64,000 nt of DNA from UBA2821 sp902763335 (GCA_052066835.1 JBQHRJ010000009.1), one strand, 5' to 3'. Positions 7,835 to 17,283 are shown, numbered from the stretch's first letter. Translations and numbers: made by a program. The notes: generated by a model not told the origin, from the letters alone.

Positions 7835-9265
7835 ATGTTTGTGTTATATCTTGTTATTTTGCTCGTTTTGATGTGCGTGTACATATTCACATTAAAATAT
7901 AAGCAAAAGTATAGAGAAAATCATAATAAAAGTAAGTTAAGTTTTATGTATGGAATGTCCATGTATATTGTGGATTGGTTATATAAAAGAGGAGTGTTAA
8001 AAAAGCATGCCGTGCAGAGTGAAAATCTGAAAAAGCTAAAAGTTAAAGACATAACCCGTGAGGATGAGTATATGTATGCGGTTGATAAAGTGTCTGTATG
8101 TATAATGATTTTTACCTGCGTGATATTGATAGGGACTGTCTTTACATTGAAAAATAAATCATTAGAAACAGAATATGCAAAAAAGCTTATGAGACCGGAT
8201 AACGGAAACAGTTTAAAGACATATGAATTAAATGTGGAAAGAGAAGATTCATCAGATGATGAAACTATACATATAGAAGTTCCAAAAAAACAATACCGTG
8301 ATAAAGAGGTATTTGAAATGTTTGATAACTGTTACGGAGCTGTTGTAAAAACTATGCTTGGCAATAACGATGACACTGAAAGAATTGTTAGTAATCTGAA
8401 GTTTGATTCTGAATATGTACCGGAAGGTATAGCTCTATCGTGGGGATGCCGTGACAGGGATCTGATAGATTACAGTGGGAAGATTATTGCCGTGTGTGAG
8501 CAGGATACAGTTATATATCTGACAATGTCTTATGAAGGAAGAAGCAAAAATTTTGAAATACCGGTTCATATAATACCATACGAGGATAACAGTATTCAAA
8601 GGAAAGTCCAGAATATTGTAAATAAGAGTGATGCATATAAGGATGAAGTCATTCTGCCTGAAAAAATAGATGGTAAAGAAGTTTCGTTTAGTGTACCTAA
8701 TGAAAAAACAAACATACCGTTTGTGATAGTGGGAATAGTAGTTGTATCCATAATATATGCAGCTAAAGACAGTGATGTAAAAAAAGAAATAAAAAACAGA
8801 AACAGTCAGATGGAGAAAGATTATCCGGATATAGTTTCCAAACTTATGCTGCTAAATACTGCCGGACTAAGTATAAGAATGTCGTGGAAAAGAATTGTCA
8901 GCGATTATGAAAAACATGTAAAAACAAATGGGAAAAGATATGCCTATGAGGAGATGAAACTGGCAGAAAATAAGATGGATAGTGGAAGCTCTGAGACAGC
9001 AGCTTATGCAGAGTTTGGCAGAAGGTGCGGAATAAGAAATTATGTAAAGCTTGGAAGTATTCTGGAACAGAATATAAAAAAAGGCAGTACAGGAATAAAG
9101 GACAGTCTGGAATACGAAGTAAGAGAGGCACTTGAGGAACGGAAAAACATGGCAAGAAAAAGAGGAGAAGAGGCTGGAACAAAGATGCTTTTTCCTATGC
9201 TTGTTATGTTAATTGTTTCTATCGTGATAATAATTATTCCGTCTTTTATGACTATGGGAATGTAA
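7835..9265 (+). CDS. tadC: TadC-like inner membrane protein with an inserted domain
   Basis: The 476-residue protein is longer than typical TadC (about 300). It begins with a membrane helix (residues 1-20), has a second at about 85-105, then an insert of roughly 180 residues rich in acidic residues and beta-strands (EREDSSDDETIHIEVPKK to HIIPYEDN). A third helix (VIVGIVVVSIIYA) is followed by a T2SSF domain with KDYPDIVSKLMLLNTAGLSI-type sequence and two closing helices. The T2SSF portion is standard. By topology the insert should face outward, and the alternation of strands suggests an Ig-like or beta-sandwich fold; I cannot name it. The ATG lies 2 bases after the tadB stop with GAGGT upstream. 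Confidence 0.78.
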   Translation: MFVLYLVILLVLMCVYIFTLKYKQKYRENHNKSKLSFMYGMSMYIVDWLYKRGVLKKHAVQSENLKKLKVKDITREDEYMYAVDKVSVCIMIFTCVILIGTVFTLKNKSLETEYAKKLMRPDNGNSLKTYELNVEREDSSDDETIHIEVPKKQYRDKEVFEMFDNCYGAVVKTMLGNNDDTERIVSNLKFDSEYVPEGIALSWGCRDRDLIDYSGKIIAVCEQDTVIYLTMSYEGRSKNFEIPVHIIPYEDNSIQRKVQNIVNKSDAYKDEVILPEKIDGKEVSFSVPNEKTNIPFVIVGIVVVSIIYAAKDSDVKKEIKNRNSQMEKDYPDIVSKLMLLNTAGLSIRMSWKRIVSDYEKHVKTNGKRYAYEEMKLAENKMDSGSSETAAYAEFGRRCGIRNYVKLGSILEQNIKKGSTGIKDSLEYEVREALEERKNMARKRGEEAGTKMLFPMLVMLIVSIVIIIIPSFMTMGM

Positions 9266-9288
9266 AAAAAACAGGAATGGAGCGTTGT

Positions 9289-9477
9289 ATGATTAGATGG
9301 AAAATAAGAAAATTTATTTATGAGAAGTTTGTAAATGACAACAGAGGAATGGGTGTTGTTGAGATTATACTTATTATTTTGGTTCTTATGGGACTTGTAC
9401 TTGTGTTCAAAAAGGAAATAGGAGATGTGATAACAAGTATTTTTGGAAAAATAACAACAGAAGTGGGTAAATTTTAA
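9289..9477 (+). CDS. Flp-type pilin precursor
   Basis: This 62-residue protein has the class IVb prepilin layout: a short basic leader, then NRGMGVVEIILIILVLMGLVLVF, with processing expected after the glycine and the conserved Glu at position +5 of the mature helix. It is probably the major subunit of the Tad pilus. The start at 9289 is preferred because GGAG lies 7 bases upstream; the ATG at 9277 abuts an AGGA. It lies between tadC and the DUF5702 gene, and its stop overlaps the next start. Confidence 0.85.
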   Translation: MIRWKIRKFIYEKFVNDNRGMGVVEIILIILVLMGLVLVFKKEIGDVITSIFGKITTEVGKF

Positions 9478-11393
9478 TGAAAAAAGGAGTGGCATTAAAA
9501 GGAAGTATTACAATATTTCTGGCTATGATTTTTACAGTGTTGTTAGCATTTGTATGTGTCCTTTTGGAGAATGCCCGTGTGTCTTCTGCCGCATCAAAGG
9601 CAGAAGGCATAACATATATGGGACTTGATTCATGCTTTGCAGAATATGCTAAGGAATTGTTTGATGAATACGGAATCATGTATATATGGTCTGATGAACA
9701 GAGTCTGATTGAGCATCTGAATACACTGGCTGATTATAATTGTCAGAATAAAGTAAAAGACATATATGGATTAAGAGTTCAGAGCATTGATATGGAAAAT
9801 AAGGAAAGCGCGTTGGATAATGGCGGTAAAGATTTTGAAAGTCAGGTATACAGATATATGAAATATAAATTGGGAGAGGATGCTTTGAACGGACTGGCAG
9901 ATAAGGTAAAGGAAAAATCAGGGCTTCTTAAAGATGCTGAAAAGGTTAGTGATGTGTACAATAAAATTACTGAGTGTTCAGATGAATTTAAAGATGCGGA
10001 AGAATGTGTGCTTAATGTTTCGAAATCTGTAAAAAAACTGGATGAGGCAGGCAGAGATATAGAAAAAATGGTTGTGGGTGTAACTGAGACAGTTGATAAA
10101 ACTGATATGGAAAATAAGTATTCAGAGTATAAAACATGGTCTGAGACTACATTAAAAATCATAGCTGATATAAAACAGAATACAGACGAATTTGACAGAA
10201 AATCGGAAAATGCGGGAAAAAAGGCAGAAGATATACAAAGATATCTTGCAGATACAAAGGAAGATATGGATGAGGATGTGTACCAATCACTTGAGACAGA
10301 AGTAAGTGATATATGTAATAAGTTTAATGATGCAGACGGATATGGTATACAGGCGTGTAAAAAAATGACGGAGGAGTCAGAAAAAGGATTAAAAGAGCTG
10401 GATAATTATATGGATGATTATGCATCAGGAGGATTTTGTGACGTCGAAAAAGCTTCGTCTATATCAGAGCTTGCTGCAAATATTAAGTTATCTGATATAG
10501 GACTTAATATTGAATATGCAGAAACAAACGGAGATAAAAGTGATGATGTGAGTGATAAGGTAAATAATATGCTTGATGGCGGGATTCTTAAGCTTGTTGT
10601 AAAAGAACCTGATAAGCTGTCTGATAAAAGTATGAAAGATTCAGAGATAATATCAGAAGAGATGGAAGAATATAGCGGAGAGGACAGCGTTATCAGAAAG
10701 GCGGTGTTTGGTCAGTATATATTAGATCATTTGAAAAATTACACTGAGACTGTTGAAAATACAGGGCTTTGTTATGAAGTGGAATATGTTATATCGGGAA
10801 AACAGGCAGATAAGGAAAATTTAGCGTATGTTGCGAAAAAAATAGCTGCATTAAGAAGCGGATTTAACATGATATCCATATTCAGAGATAGTGTAAAGGA
10901 AAAGGAGACTTATGTTATGGCAGCAGCCGTAGCAGGTGTGACTGGAATGCCACTTGTTATTAAGGTTGTTCAGATAGGGATAATAAGCAGTTGGGCAATG
11001 GCTGAATCGGTTGCGGATGTGAGGAATCTTATGGATGGTAAAAAAGTGGCTGTGATAAAGAGTCCGGAGCAGTGGAATCTGTCTTTGCAGCAGATAACAA
11101 ATATCGGTGGTGTTACCAAAGAAGAGGATGACAGGGGTGGACTTGGATATGAGGATTATTTAAGATTCCTCTTGAGTATGCAGAAATATTCCGACCAGAT
11201 AAAGAGGACGATGAATATAATCCAGTTGAATATGCAGAAAAGATATAATGAAGAGTTTAAATTTTCAAACTGTATTAATAGTGTACAGGTCAGATGTGAG
11301 TATACAGTAAAAAAGCTTTTTAATAATTTTGCTCCTTCGTTTGCTACGGGAGATGGTTATAGTATACCAATATCGCAGAAATACAGATACTGA
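9477..11393 (+). CDS. DUF5702-type Tad-associated membrane-anchored protein
   Basis: The 638-residue protein starts with a type IV prepilin-like leader and helix (LKGSITIFLAMIFTVLLAFVCVLLENAR). A long, highly acidic, predicted coiled-coil exterior region follows (about residues 90-440), then a hydrophobic segment near residues 480-510 (MAAAVAGVTGMPLVIKVVQIG) and a C-terminal tail. DUF5702 proteins occur in Tad clusters of Clostridia and probably act as large minor pseudopilins or assembly factors. The exact role is unknown. The ATG overlaps the pilin stop by one base, implying coupled translation. Confidence 0.7.
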   Translation: MKKGVALKGSITIFLAMIFTVLLAFVCVLLENARVSSAASKAEGITYMGLDSCFAEYAKELFDEYGIMYIWSDEQSLIEHLNTLADYNCQNKVKDIYGLRVQSIDMENKESALDNGGKDFESQVYRYMKYKLGEDALNGLADKVKEKSGLLKDAEKVSDVYNKITECSDEFKDAEECVLNVSKSVKKLDEAGRDIEKMVVGVTETVDKTDMENKYSEYKTWSETTLKIIADIKQNTDEFDRKSENAGKKAEDIQRYLADTKEDMDEDVYQSLETEVSDICNKFNDADGYGIQACKKMTEESEKGLKELDNYMDDYASGGFCDVEKASSISELAANIKLSDIGLNIEYAETNGDKSDDVSDKVNNMLDGGILKLVVKEPDKLSDKSMKDSEIISEEMEEYSGEDSVIRKAVFGQYILDHLKNYTETVENTGLCYEVEYVISGKQADKENLAYVAKKIAALRSGFNMISIFRDSVKEKETYVMAAAVAGVTGMPLVIKVVQIGIISSWAMAESVADVRNLMDGKKVAVIKSPEQWNLSLQQITNIGGVTKEEDDRGGLGYEDYLRFLLSMQKYSDQIKRTMNIIQLNMQKRYNEEFKFSNCINSVQVRCEYTVKKLFNNFAPSFATGDGYSIPISQKYRY

Positions 11394-11414
11394 TAATGGG
11401 AAAGGTGGGTTGAT

Positions 11415-12281
11415 ATGCTCTTTGTTTATGGATTTAAAATAATAAATTATAAAATAAAACAAAAAACTCTCCGGGTTCGGCAAAAATTTTTTTTACAAAG
11501 ACCACCCCATAAAGAAAGAGCATTTCAGCCTGCCTTTCGGGCGAGTCTGACTGTGGAATCCGCAATGGTTATGCCTGTTTTTATATTAGTGATAGCAGTT
11601 ATTATGAGATTTTTTGTCTTGATGGATTTTCAAAATGTTCTGCAAATGAGAGTTGAAAATACTGTAAGAAATCTGTTAGGACAATATGAAAATGCGGAGA
11701 AAATATATACAGGATACAATATTCTGACAGGTGAAACGGGTGATATGGCTGAAAGTGTGGGTGTGACAGGCGGAAGATACGGAATGTTAATAAATATGGA
11801 TGATTCTGTTGAAAATAATAATATAAAATGCATAAGCGTATCGTATAACTGGCAGCCGTGTAAAATAATGGGGTTAAATATTATTGATATGAGATTTAAC
11901 CAAAGACTTTATTATATTGACTGGAACGGAAAAAGTATTGTAAATGAAGAGTCAGATAAAGAAAATGATGAAATTGTATATATAACAGAGACCGGGAAAG
12001 TGTATCACACGTCTAAAAAGTGTACATACCTTACAAGAGCAATACAGATGGTATCAGTCGGTGAAATAGATACTCATAGGAATCTAAGTGGCGGGAAATA
12101 CTACAAATGTGAAAAATGTATACATAAAAATATGCAGATTACAGGTAATGTTTATTTTACTGCATATGGTGACAGGTATCATCGTTTAAAGGATTGTAAG
12201 ACATTAGTGAGATATATTAAAGAAGTAAAATTAAGCAGTGTAGTTGAAAGACAGAAATGCAGTAAATGTATGCAGAGATAA
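11415..12281 (+). CDS. TadE-like pseudopilin with two C-terminal Cys/His modules
   Basis: After a basic N-terminal extension, the pseudopilin-type segment ASLTVESAMVMPVFILVIAVIM gives the Glu at +5 and one membrane helix (residues 45-70). The outer domain follows. The last 90 residues hold two similar modules: VYHTSKKCTYL...YYKCEKC and RYHRLKDCKTL...RQKCSKC. Each has an H-x4-C followed by CxxC, a metal-site pattern like that of Ada-type or zinc-ribbon folds. This is unusual on a predicted exported pseudopilin. GGTGGG lies upstream of the ATG. The gene is the seventh of the tad operon. Confidence 0.75.
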   Translation: MLFVYGFKIINYKIKQKTLRVRQKFFLQRPPHKERAFQPAFRASLTVESAMVMPVFILVIAVIMRFFVLMDFQNVLQMRVENTVRNLLGQYENAEKIYTGYNILTGETGDMAESVGVTGGRYGMLINMDDSVENNNIKCISVSYNWQPCKIMGLNIIDMRFNQRLYYIDWNGKSIVNEESDKENDEIVYITETGKVYHTSKKCTYLTRAIQMVSVGEIDTHRNLSGGKYYKCEKCIHKNMQITGNVYFTAYGDRYHRLKDCKTLVRYIKEVKLSSVVERQKCSKCMQR

Positions 12282-12304
12282 ATTCATGAAAGGATGAGGT
12301 GATT

Positions 12305-12727
12305 TTGAGTCAGGTTGTTGTAATGGTATTTTTGATATTATGTTCGTATTTGGATGTAAAGTACAGGAGAATACCTGTATCAGTTTATCTGATATTTATG
12401 TTAATGTCAGCAGCAGTGGTTGTGTGTGAGGGCAGGTCGGATTGGGGGACATGGATGCTAGGAATGATACCGGGAATAATAATGATTTTTATATCATTTA
12501 TAAGTCACGAAAAAATAGGGTATGGAGATTCGGTTTCAATAGCCATGATGGGAATATTATATAAATATGAAATGGTTTTATCAGTATGTGCTGTAGGTTT
12601 TGGAATCATATTTCTGGCAGGTCTTATTATGATGATTATGGGAAAGGCAAAATTAAGTGACAGACTTCCGTTTATGCCCTTTCTGATGGCTGGGAATGTC
12701 TGGGTAGTGTTAGCGGGAGTGGTATAG
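12305..12727 (+). CDS. tadV: Prepilin peptidase (TadV/CpaA type, A24 family)
   Basis: This 140-residue membrane protease cleaves the leader of Flp and TadE-like prepilins. The two catalytic aspartates are visible in SYLDVKYRRIP and GYGDS, separated by hydrophobic helices. It lacks the N-methylase domain, as is usual for TadV. I prefer TTG 12305 over GTG 12299 because AGGATGAGG gives better spacing. The stop directly abuts the next ATG at 12728. Confidence 0.85.
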   Translation: MSQVVVMVFLILCSYLDVKYRRIPVSVYLIFMLMSAAVVVCEGRSDWGTWMLGMIPGIIMIFISFISHEKIGYGDSVSIAMMGILYKYEMVLSVCAVGFGIIFLAGLIMMIMGKAKLSDRLPFMPFLMAGNVWVVLAGVV

Positions 12728-13123
12728 ATGAGAAATAAATATTTGAATGGATACATAACGGTAGAATTGTCGTTACTATTTCCTATCATTATATGTGTTA
12801 TATGTTTTTTGATGTACATGGGATTTATATATCATGACAGAGTTGTGGCACATGCGTGGATGTATAAGATGCAGGTCAATGATGTGTTTGGCATGGAAAA
12901 TAATGTATCTGATGAACAACGTGTGTATGATGTGATAAAAAAGAGAATGATTGTTTCTGAATTAAATGATGTGGAATATGAACGGACTGAAAATAATTCT
13001 GTGATTACAATGAATATAAAATATAATGATTTTGCCAAAAGATACACAGTAAAGACATATGGATTAAACAGGTGCGAGAATTTGTTGAGAATGAGGTTTA
13101 TTAAAGAGGTGATTGATAAGTGA
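12728..13123 (+). CDS. TadE/TadF-like minor pseudopilin
   Basis: This 131-residue protein has a short basic leader and the pilin-like helix GYITVELSLLFPIIICVICFLMYMGF with the conserved Glu, then a soluble exterior domain. It should be processed by the peptidase encoded just upstream and act as a minor component of the Tad pilus. The start directly follows the tadV stop and the stop overlaps the next start, so translation is coupled on both sides. Confidence 0.75.
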   Translation: MRNKYLNGYITVELSLLFPIIICVICFLMYMGFIYHDRVVAHAWMYKMQVNDVFGMENNVSDEQRVYDVIKKRMIVSELNDVEYERTENNSVITMNIKYNDFAKRYTVKTYGLNRCENLLRMRFIKEVIDK

Positions 13124-14199
13124 AATGCACATACATACATGAAGGAACAGACAATTATATGGTTATAGATAATGAGAATGCCATATATGAAGATGACTAC
13201 AGAATAAAAATGTTAAAAAATAATAAGATAGCCGGGTTGCTGGATTTTAAAATAGAATATATAAATAATAAGGCTGTAAATTATTATGATATTACCGGCA
13301 TGAAAAGTCTTAAACAGATATCAGATGCAGGAATACTTGGATATGAAGAAATTACCGCAATTGTAAAATCCCTTAACAGTCTTATAAATAATCTGAAAGG
13401 CTATCTGTTGCCGGCAGACAGTATAATTCTGGGATTTGAATACATATTTATGGACATGGAGACAGAGACAATATTTTTTTGTTATAATCCTTTACATACA
13501 TTAAACATAGAAGAGTCGATAAGGGAACTGTTTAGAAATTTTCTAGGTATAATTGATCATAGTGACAGGCGGACTGTGGAGCTGACATATGATATATACT
13601 GTCAGTCGATGAAAGAAAACTTTACACTTAATCATATAATTGAGAATATTGAGGGTAAAAGAGTGTATAAAGAGTTTGGTGATAACAGCAAAAATGTAAA
13701 TATGCTTAAGGAGACGGCAGAGGAAACATCAGACGATGATAATGAAGGAATATTAAAACAGGTAAAGAGGTTTATCAGAAAATTACTGGGGGAACATGAG
13801 GAAGAAAACACAGACAGTGTATATGAAGAAATATCAGAGGAAGAATTGTATGAGAAACCGGATGAAACAATACTTATTGGTGATGTGGATTTTAATCATG
13901 ATTCAGGAATCAGCCTTACTAATACTTCAGACGGTGAAGTTATATCTATACCGGGGTGTCCCTGCGTGGTTGGAAAGAATGTTAATAAATGTGATGTAAT
14001 AATAAATGAGAGTGTGATAAGCCGAATTCATATGAAATTTGTGGAAGATAATAATGGAATATATATAGAGGATATGGACTCCAGTAATGGAACGTTTGTA
14101 AATAATGTAAGGCTCAGCCCCCATGAAAAATGCTATATTGAATCTGATGACAGAATAAGATTGGCAGATATGGAATATATATATCATCAGGTGCATTGA
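13120..14199 (+). CDS. DUF6382 and FHA domain protein
   Basis: This 359-residue cytoplasmic protein has an N-terminal DUF6382 region (about residues 1-175) and a C-terminal FHA domain (about 270-355). The FHA motifs are present: VVGKNVNKCDVIINESVISRIH, then DMDSSNGTFVNNVRL. FHA domains bind phosphothreonine, so the protein may connect Ser/Thr kinase signalling to the Tad machine. That function is inferred. The GTG start overlaps the preceding stop by 4 bases. The gene closes the tad operon and is followed by a promoter for the rhomboid gene. Confidence 0.8.
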   Translation: MKCTYIHEGTDNYMVIDNENAIYEDDYRIKMLKNNKIAGLLDFKIEYINNKAVNYYDITGMKSLKQISDAGILGYEEITAIVKSLNSLINNLKGYLLPADSIILGFEYIFMDMETETIFFCYNPLHTLNIEESIRELFRNFLGIIDHSDRRTVELTYDIYCQSMKENFTLNHIIENIEGKRVYKEFGDNSKNVNMLKETAEETSDDDNEGILKQVKRFIRKLLGEHEEENTDSVYEEISEEELYEKPDETILIGDVDFNHDSGISLTNTSDGEVISIPGCPCVVGKNVNKCDVIINESVISRIHMKFVEDNNGIYIEDMDSSNGTFVNNVRLSPHEKCYIESDDRIRLADMEYIYHQVH

Positions 14200-14224
14200 C
14201 ATAAATATGTTAAAATGTTAAGGT
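14196..14224 (+). promoter_or_regulatory. Candidate promoter of the rhomboid gene
   Basis: TTGACA (14196-14201) overlaps the FHA gene stop and is followed by a 17-base spacer and TAAGGT (14219-14224). The -10 is imperfect. Confidence 0.4.
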
Positions 14225-14273
14225 ATAGTTTGTATTTATTTGTTAATCAACACGTCAGGAGGTGCATTGGAAC

Positions 14274-15296
14274 ATGGTTGCAGACGATTTGGTCAGTGTG
14301 TTAAGAAATAACATGTATGCCCCAATGAATACAAATATACAAAATGTCTGGTTTTTTTCAAAAATCAGAGATGAAGATATGGATATTATATCAGTTGTAA
14401 ATAACTGTAATGGTATAGCTATAAATGGCGATGATTTGGATAGTATTGCATTTCAGGTAGAGAGAAAATTTTTACTTAATGGAAGAAAGAATGTAAACAT
14501 ACAGTATATAATTTTATCTGATAATGTAGAGAGAGACAGACATATAGCTGATGAGAAGAAGATAAACTTCTGGATAATAGATGTAAAAACAGACAGACTT
14601 CTTGTGTATGAAAATTCGGGAATTGGTTTTGAAAATTTCGGGCAGGAATTAGAGACTGCAATAAAAAAGGATTTGGAATCGAGACCAAAGAAAAAAGTTA
14701 ATATTTCTTATGTCAATTTTATTATGGTGCTTATTAATGTCATAGTTTTTGCCATACTCGAAATAAATGGTTCAACAAATGACAGTGAATATATGCTTAA
14801 GTGTGGAGCATCGCAGTGGCAGCTTATATTTAACGAAGGACAGTATTACAGACTTGTAACATGCATGTTTCTTCATTTTGGATTAGCCCATCTGTGCAGT
14901 AACATGTTTTCGCTTATAATAATCGGAAACGAAGTAGAGAAGATTTTTGGCAAAGTAAAATATTTGATTATATATTTCACCAGTGGAATAGGGGCGAGCA
15001 TAGTTTCGGCACTTTATTATATGAAGAGAAATGAACCTGTTGTTTCAGCAGGAGCTTCCGGAGCAATATTTGGTATAATAGGAGCGATGCTTGTTGGAAT
15101 GTATATTACAAACAGACTTCGCGGACCGGGAGTAGGAAGAAAATTTTTGCTTATGCTGCTTATGGCAATGTATAGCGGAAGTGTAAATGTAGATAATATG
15201 GCTCATGTAGGCGGATTTGTAACCGGTGTTATAGTTGCAGCATTACTTTCAGGAGTGAAAGCAAGATTTATTAAAGTTAAAGGAAGTGAGTACTGA
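14274..15296 (+). CDS. Rhomboid family intramembrane serine protease
   Basis: The 340-residue protein has a cytoplasmic N-terminal domain (about residues 1-140), then six or more membrane helices containing the rhomboid catalytic pair: GASGAIFG with nucleophile S262 and AHVGGF with H311. HFGLAHLCSNM supplies the usual oxyanion-side His/Asn. It cleaves transmembrane substrates within the membrane; the substrate here is unknown. The ATG at 14274 is preferred, with AGGAGG 11 bases upstream. The stop overlaps the next start (TGATG), so it is coupled to the flavodoxin-SCP2 gene. Confidence 0.88.
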   Translation: MVADDLVSVLRNNMYAPMNTNIQNVWFFSKIRDEDMDIISVVNNCNGIAINGDDLDSIAFQVERKFLLNGRKNVNIQYIILSDNVERDRHIADEKKINFWIIDVKTDRLLVYENSGIGFENFGQELETAIKKDLESRPKKKVNISYVNFIMVLINVIVFAILEINGSTNDSEYMLKCGASQWQLIFNEGQYYRLVTCMFLHFGLAHLCSNMFSLIIIGNEVEKIFGKVKYLIIYFTSGIGASIVSALYYMKRNEPVVSAGASGAIFGIIGAMLVGMYITNRLRGPGVGRKFLLMLLMAMYSGSVNVDNMAHVGGFVTGVIVAALLSGVKARFIKVKGSEY

Positions 15297-16285
15297 TGAA
15301 GGTAAATATATATTATGGAGGAAGAGGACTGATAGAAGATCCTACGATATATGTTATAAATAAAATAGAGGAAGTTTTAAAAGAACTTCGTGTTGATGTA
15401 AAAAGATATAATCTCTTTGAACTTAAGAATAACATAACAACTCTTCCACAATCGTTTAAAGAAGTAGACGGTATTGTGCTTGCAGCCAGTGTTGAATGGA
15501 GAGGAATCGGAGGTCTGATGCAGGAGTTTCTTGATGCATGCTGGCTTTATGGTGATAAGGAGAAGATTAGTAAGCTTTATATGTCTCCTGTTGTCATAGC
15601 GACAACTTATGGAGAGAAAGAGGCAATGCTTGACCTTAAGAATGCATGGGAGCTTTTGGGAGGACTTCCTTGTTCCGGACTTTCAGCCTACGTTGAAGAT
15701 TCAGTTGATTTTGAAATGAACGTGGCATATACGGATATTATAGAAAAAAAGGCTGAAAATATTTACAGAACAATATCACAGAAGAAGAAGTCGCTTCCTT
15801 CAAGTAATTATGCCATTAAACAGAATCTTATAAAAGATTCAATGAATCTTACGCCACAGGAGAGTGAGCAGTTATCCAAATATGCATCTGATGACATATA
15901 TGTAAAGAAACAAAAAGAAGATATAGAACAGCTTACAAATATGTTTAAAGATATGCTTACAAAGCAGGGTAATAAGGTGGAATATGAGTTTGTTGATGAA
16001 TTTGTAAAGAGATTTGTTCCACAGGACAATGTCGAGGTGACGTATGCATTTCATATAGAGGATAAGGATAGAACACTGGTGCTCAATATAAATAACAGTC
16101 AGTTGGAATGTAAGTATGAAGAATGTGATAATGCGGATGTATTCGCCAGAATGAATCATGATGTGCTTAATAATATTGTGCGTGGAAGATCCACATTCCA
16201 GCGTGCGTTTATGACCGGAGAGATGGCGGCTAAGGGCAATTTTAATACGCTCAGACTTCTTGACCAGATGTTTCCGTTTGAATAG
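15296..16285 (+). CDS. Flavodoxin-like reductase fused to an SCP2 domain
   Basis: The N-terminal half (residues 1-170) has an NADPH-dependent FMN reductase or flavodoxin-like fold: YYGGRGLIEDPTIYVINK, a central GIVLAASVEWRGIGGLMQEFLDAC and VVIATTYGEKEAM. The C-terminal 110 residues resemble an SCP2 sterol-carrier domain (VTYAFHIEDKDRTLVLNIN...MNHDVLNNIVRGRSTFQRAFMTGEMAAKGN). The joining region is helical. A redox domain joined to a hydrophobic-ligand carrier suggests reduction or sensing of a lipid-like compound, but no substrate is known. The start overlaps the rhomboid stop. The last 35 bases overlap the converging kinase gene. Confidence 0.75.
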   Translation: MKVNIYYGGRGLIEDPTIYVINKIEEVLKELRVDVKRYNLFELKNNITTLPQSFKEVDGIVLAASVEWRGIGGLMQEFLDACWLYGDKEKISKLYMSPVVIATTYGEKEAMLDLKNAWELLGGLPCSGLSAYVEDSVDFEMNVAYTDIIEKKAENIYRTISQKKKSLPSSNYAIKQNLIKDSMNLTPQESEQLSKYASDDIYVKKQKEDIEQLTNMFKDMLTKQGNKVEYEFVDEFVKRFVPQDNVEVTYAFHIEDKDRTLVLNINNSQLECKYEECDNADVFARMNHDVLNNIVRGRSTFQRAFMTGEMAAKGNFNTLRLLDQMFPFE

Positions 16286-17063
16286 GAGCGACAGGGAGTG
16301 ATACTGTAAAAGTACTTCCTTTTCCTAAAACAGAATTAACGGATATCTTTCCGTTATGTGCTTCAACGATTTTTTTGATAATCGGAAGTCCAAGACCGTT
16401 TCCGTTTTTCTTAAAGGAAACCATAGGAGAGAATATTTTGGTAAGCTGTTCATCTGATATGCCGCATCCGGTGTCAGTTATTGCGATTATTACAGACGAT
16501 GCAGTCCGGTCAGTTGATATTGAGATTGATATTTCCGGTGAATCTGATAGTGATTTATCGGAAACAGTATAGTTGTCAGTCTCAACGATTGACTCGGCAG
16601 CATTTTTAATAAGATTTATAAAAGTCTGACGAAGTTTAAGTTTGTCTCCGTGTATTAATGGAACATTATCAGATACATTTACATAAAAATTTATATTACT
16701 GCATAGAGCATTAATAGAAAATGATTTAACAATATTTTTAATCATAACTGTAATGTCGAGTGATTCACAGCTTATTGAAGAGCTGTTATTGTATGTAGAT
16801 ATCTCATTGATAAGTCTTACGATATGCTGTACATCTTCCATGGCAGAATTCCAATATTTAAATCCGGTGACTTCAGGATGACTGGATTCTATGATTTGTA
16901 ATGAACTGTTTACTAAAGTTATGGCATTGCCAAATTCGTGGTTCATTCGTCTGATTATCATTGTGTAATAATCTTCAATTTCTTTTATGGAAATTTCCTT
17001 TGTGGATTTAGTTGTATTACCTTTTTCGTATTCGGTATTAATTGCGTTATCAAACTCGCTCAT
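16251..17063 (-). CDS. Soluble sensor histidine kinase
   Basis: This 270-residue protein has no membrane segment. It contains a HisKA-like region with MNHEFGNAI (phospho-His H42) and a HATPase_c domain with the N box NLIKNAAESI, G1 DTGCGIS, F box and G2 NGNGLGLPIIKKIVEAHNG, then GKGSTFTVSLP. The H box matches the NtrB/PAS-less class. No response regulator gene is adjacent, so it is an orphan. GGAGG is 12 bases before the chosen ATG; the ATG at 17075 abuts it. The 3' end overlaps the flavodoxin-SCP2 gene by 35 bases. Confidence 0.85.
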   Translation of the reverse strand: MSEFDNAINTEYEKGNTTKSTKEISIKEIEDYYTMIIRRMNHEFGNAITLVNSSLQIIESSHPEVTGFKYWNSAMEDVQHIVRLINEISTYNNSSSISCESLDITVMIKNIVKSFSINALCSNINFYVNVSDNVPLIHGDKLKLRQTFINLIKNAAESIVETDNYTVSDKSLSDSPEISISISTDRTASSVIIAITDTGCGISDEQLTKIFSPMVSFKKNGNGLGLPIIKKIVEAHNGKISVNSVLGKGSTFTVSLPVAPIQTETSGQEV

Positions 17064-17198
17064 AATAAATAGCATCCTCCAAAAAATACTTGTGTAAATT
17101 GTCCCTCACACAATAGTCTATCATTTTCAGTAAAAATGTCAAATATTTCTCATATATAAAATTCGACAAACAATTATACATAAATTGTAGGTTCATAA

Positions 17199-17227
17199 TT
17201 GATAACTTTTAAACTGGGTGGTAAAAT
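17199..17227 (+). promoter_or_regulatory. Promoter of the HIT gene
   Basis: TTGATA (17199-17204), 17-base spacer and TAAAAT (17222-17227) lie ahead of the HIT gene. Downstream, GTACAT (17247-17252) and ATGTAC (17261-17266) form a small inverted repeat in the leader. Confidence 0.55.
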
Positions 17228-17283
17228 ATAGACATTAAGCGTGAATGTACATGATTTGAAATGTACGGGAAATGGAGGAAAAA

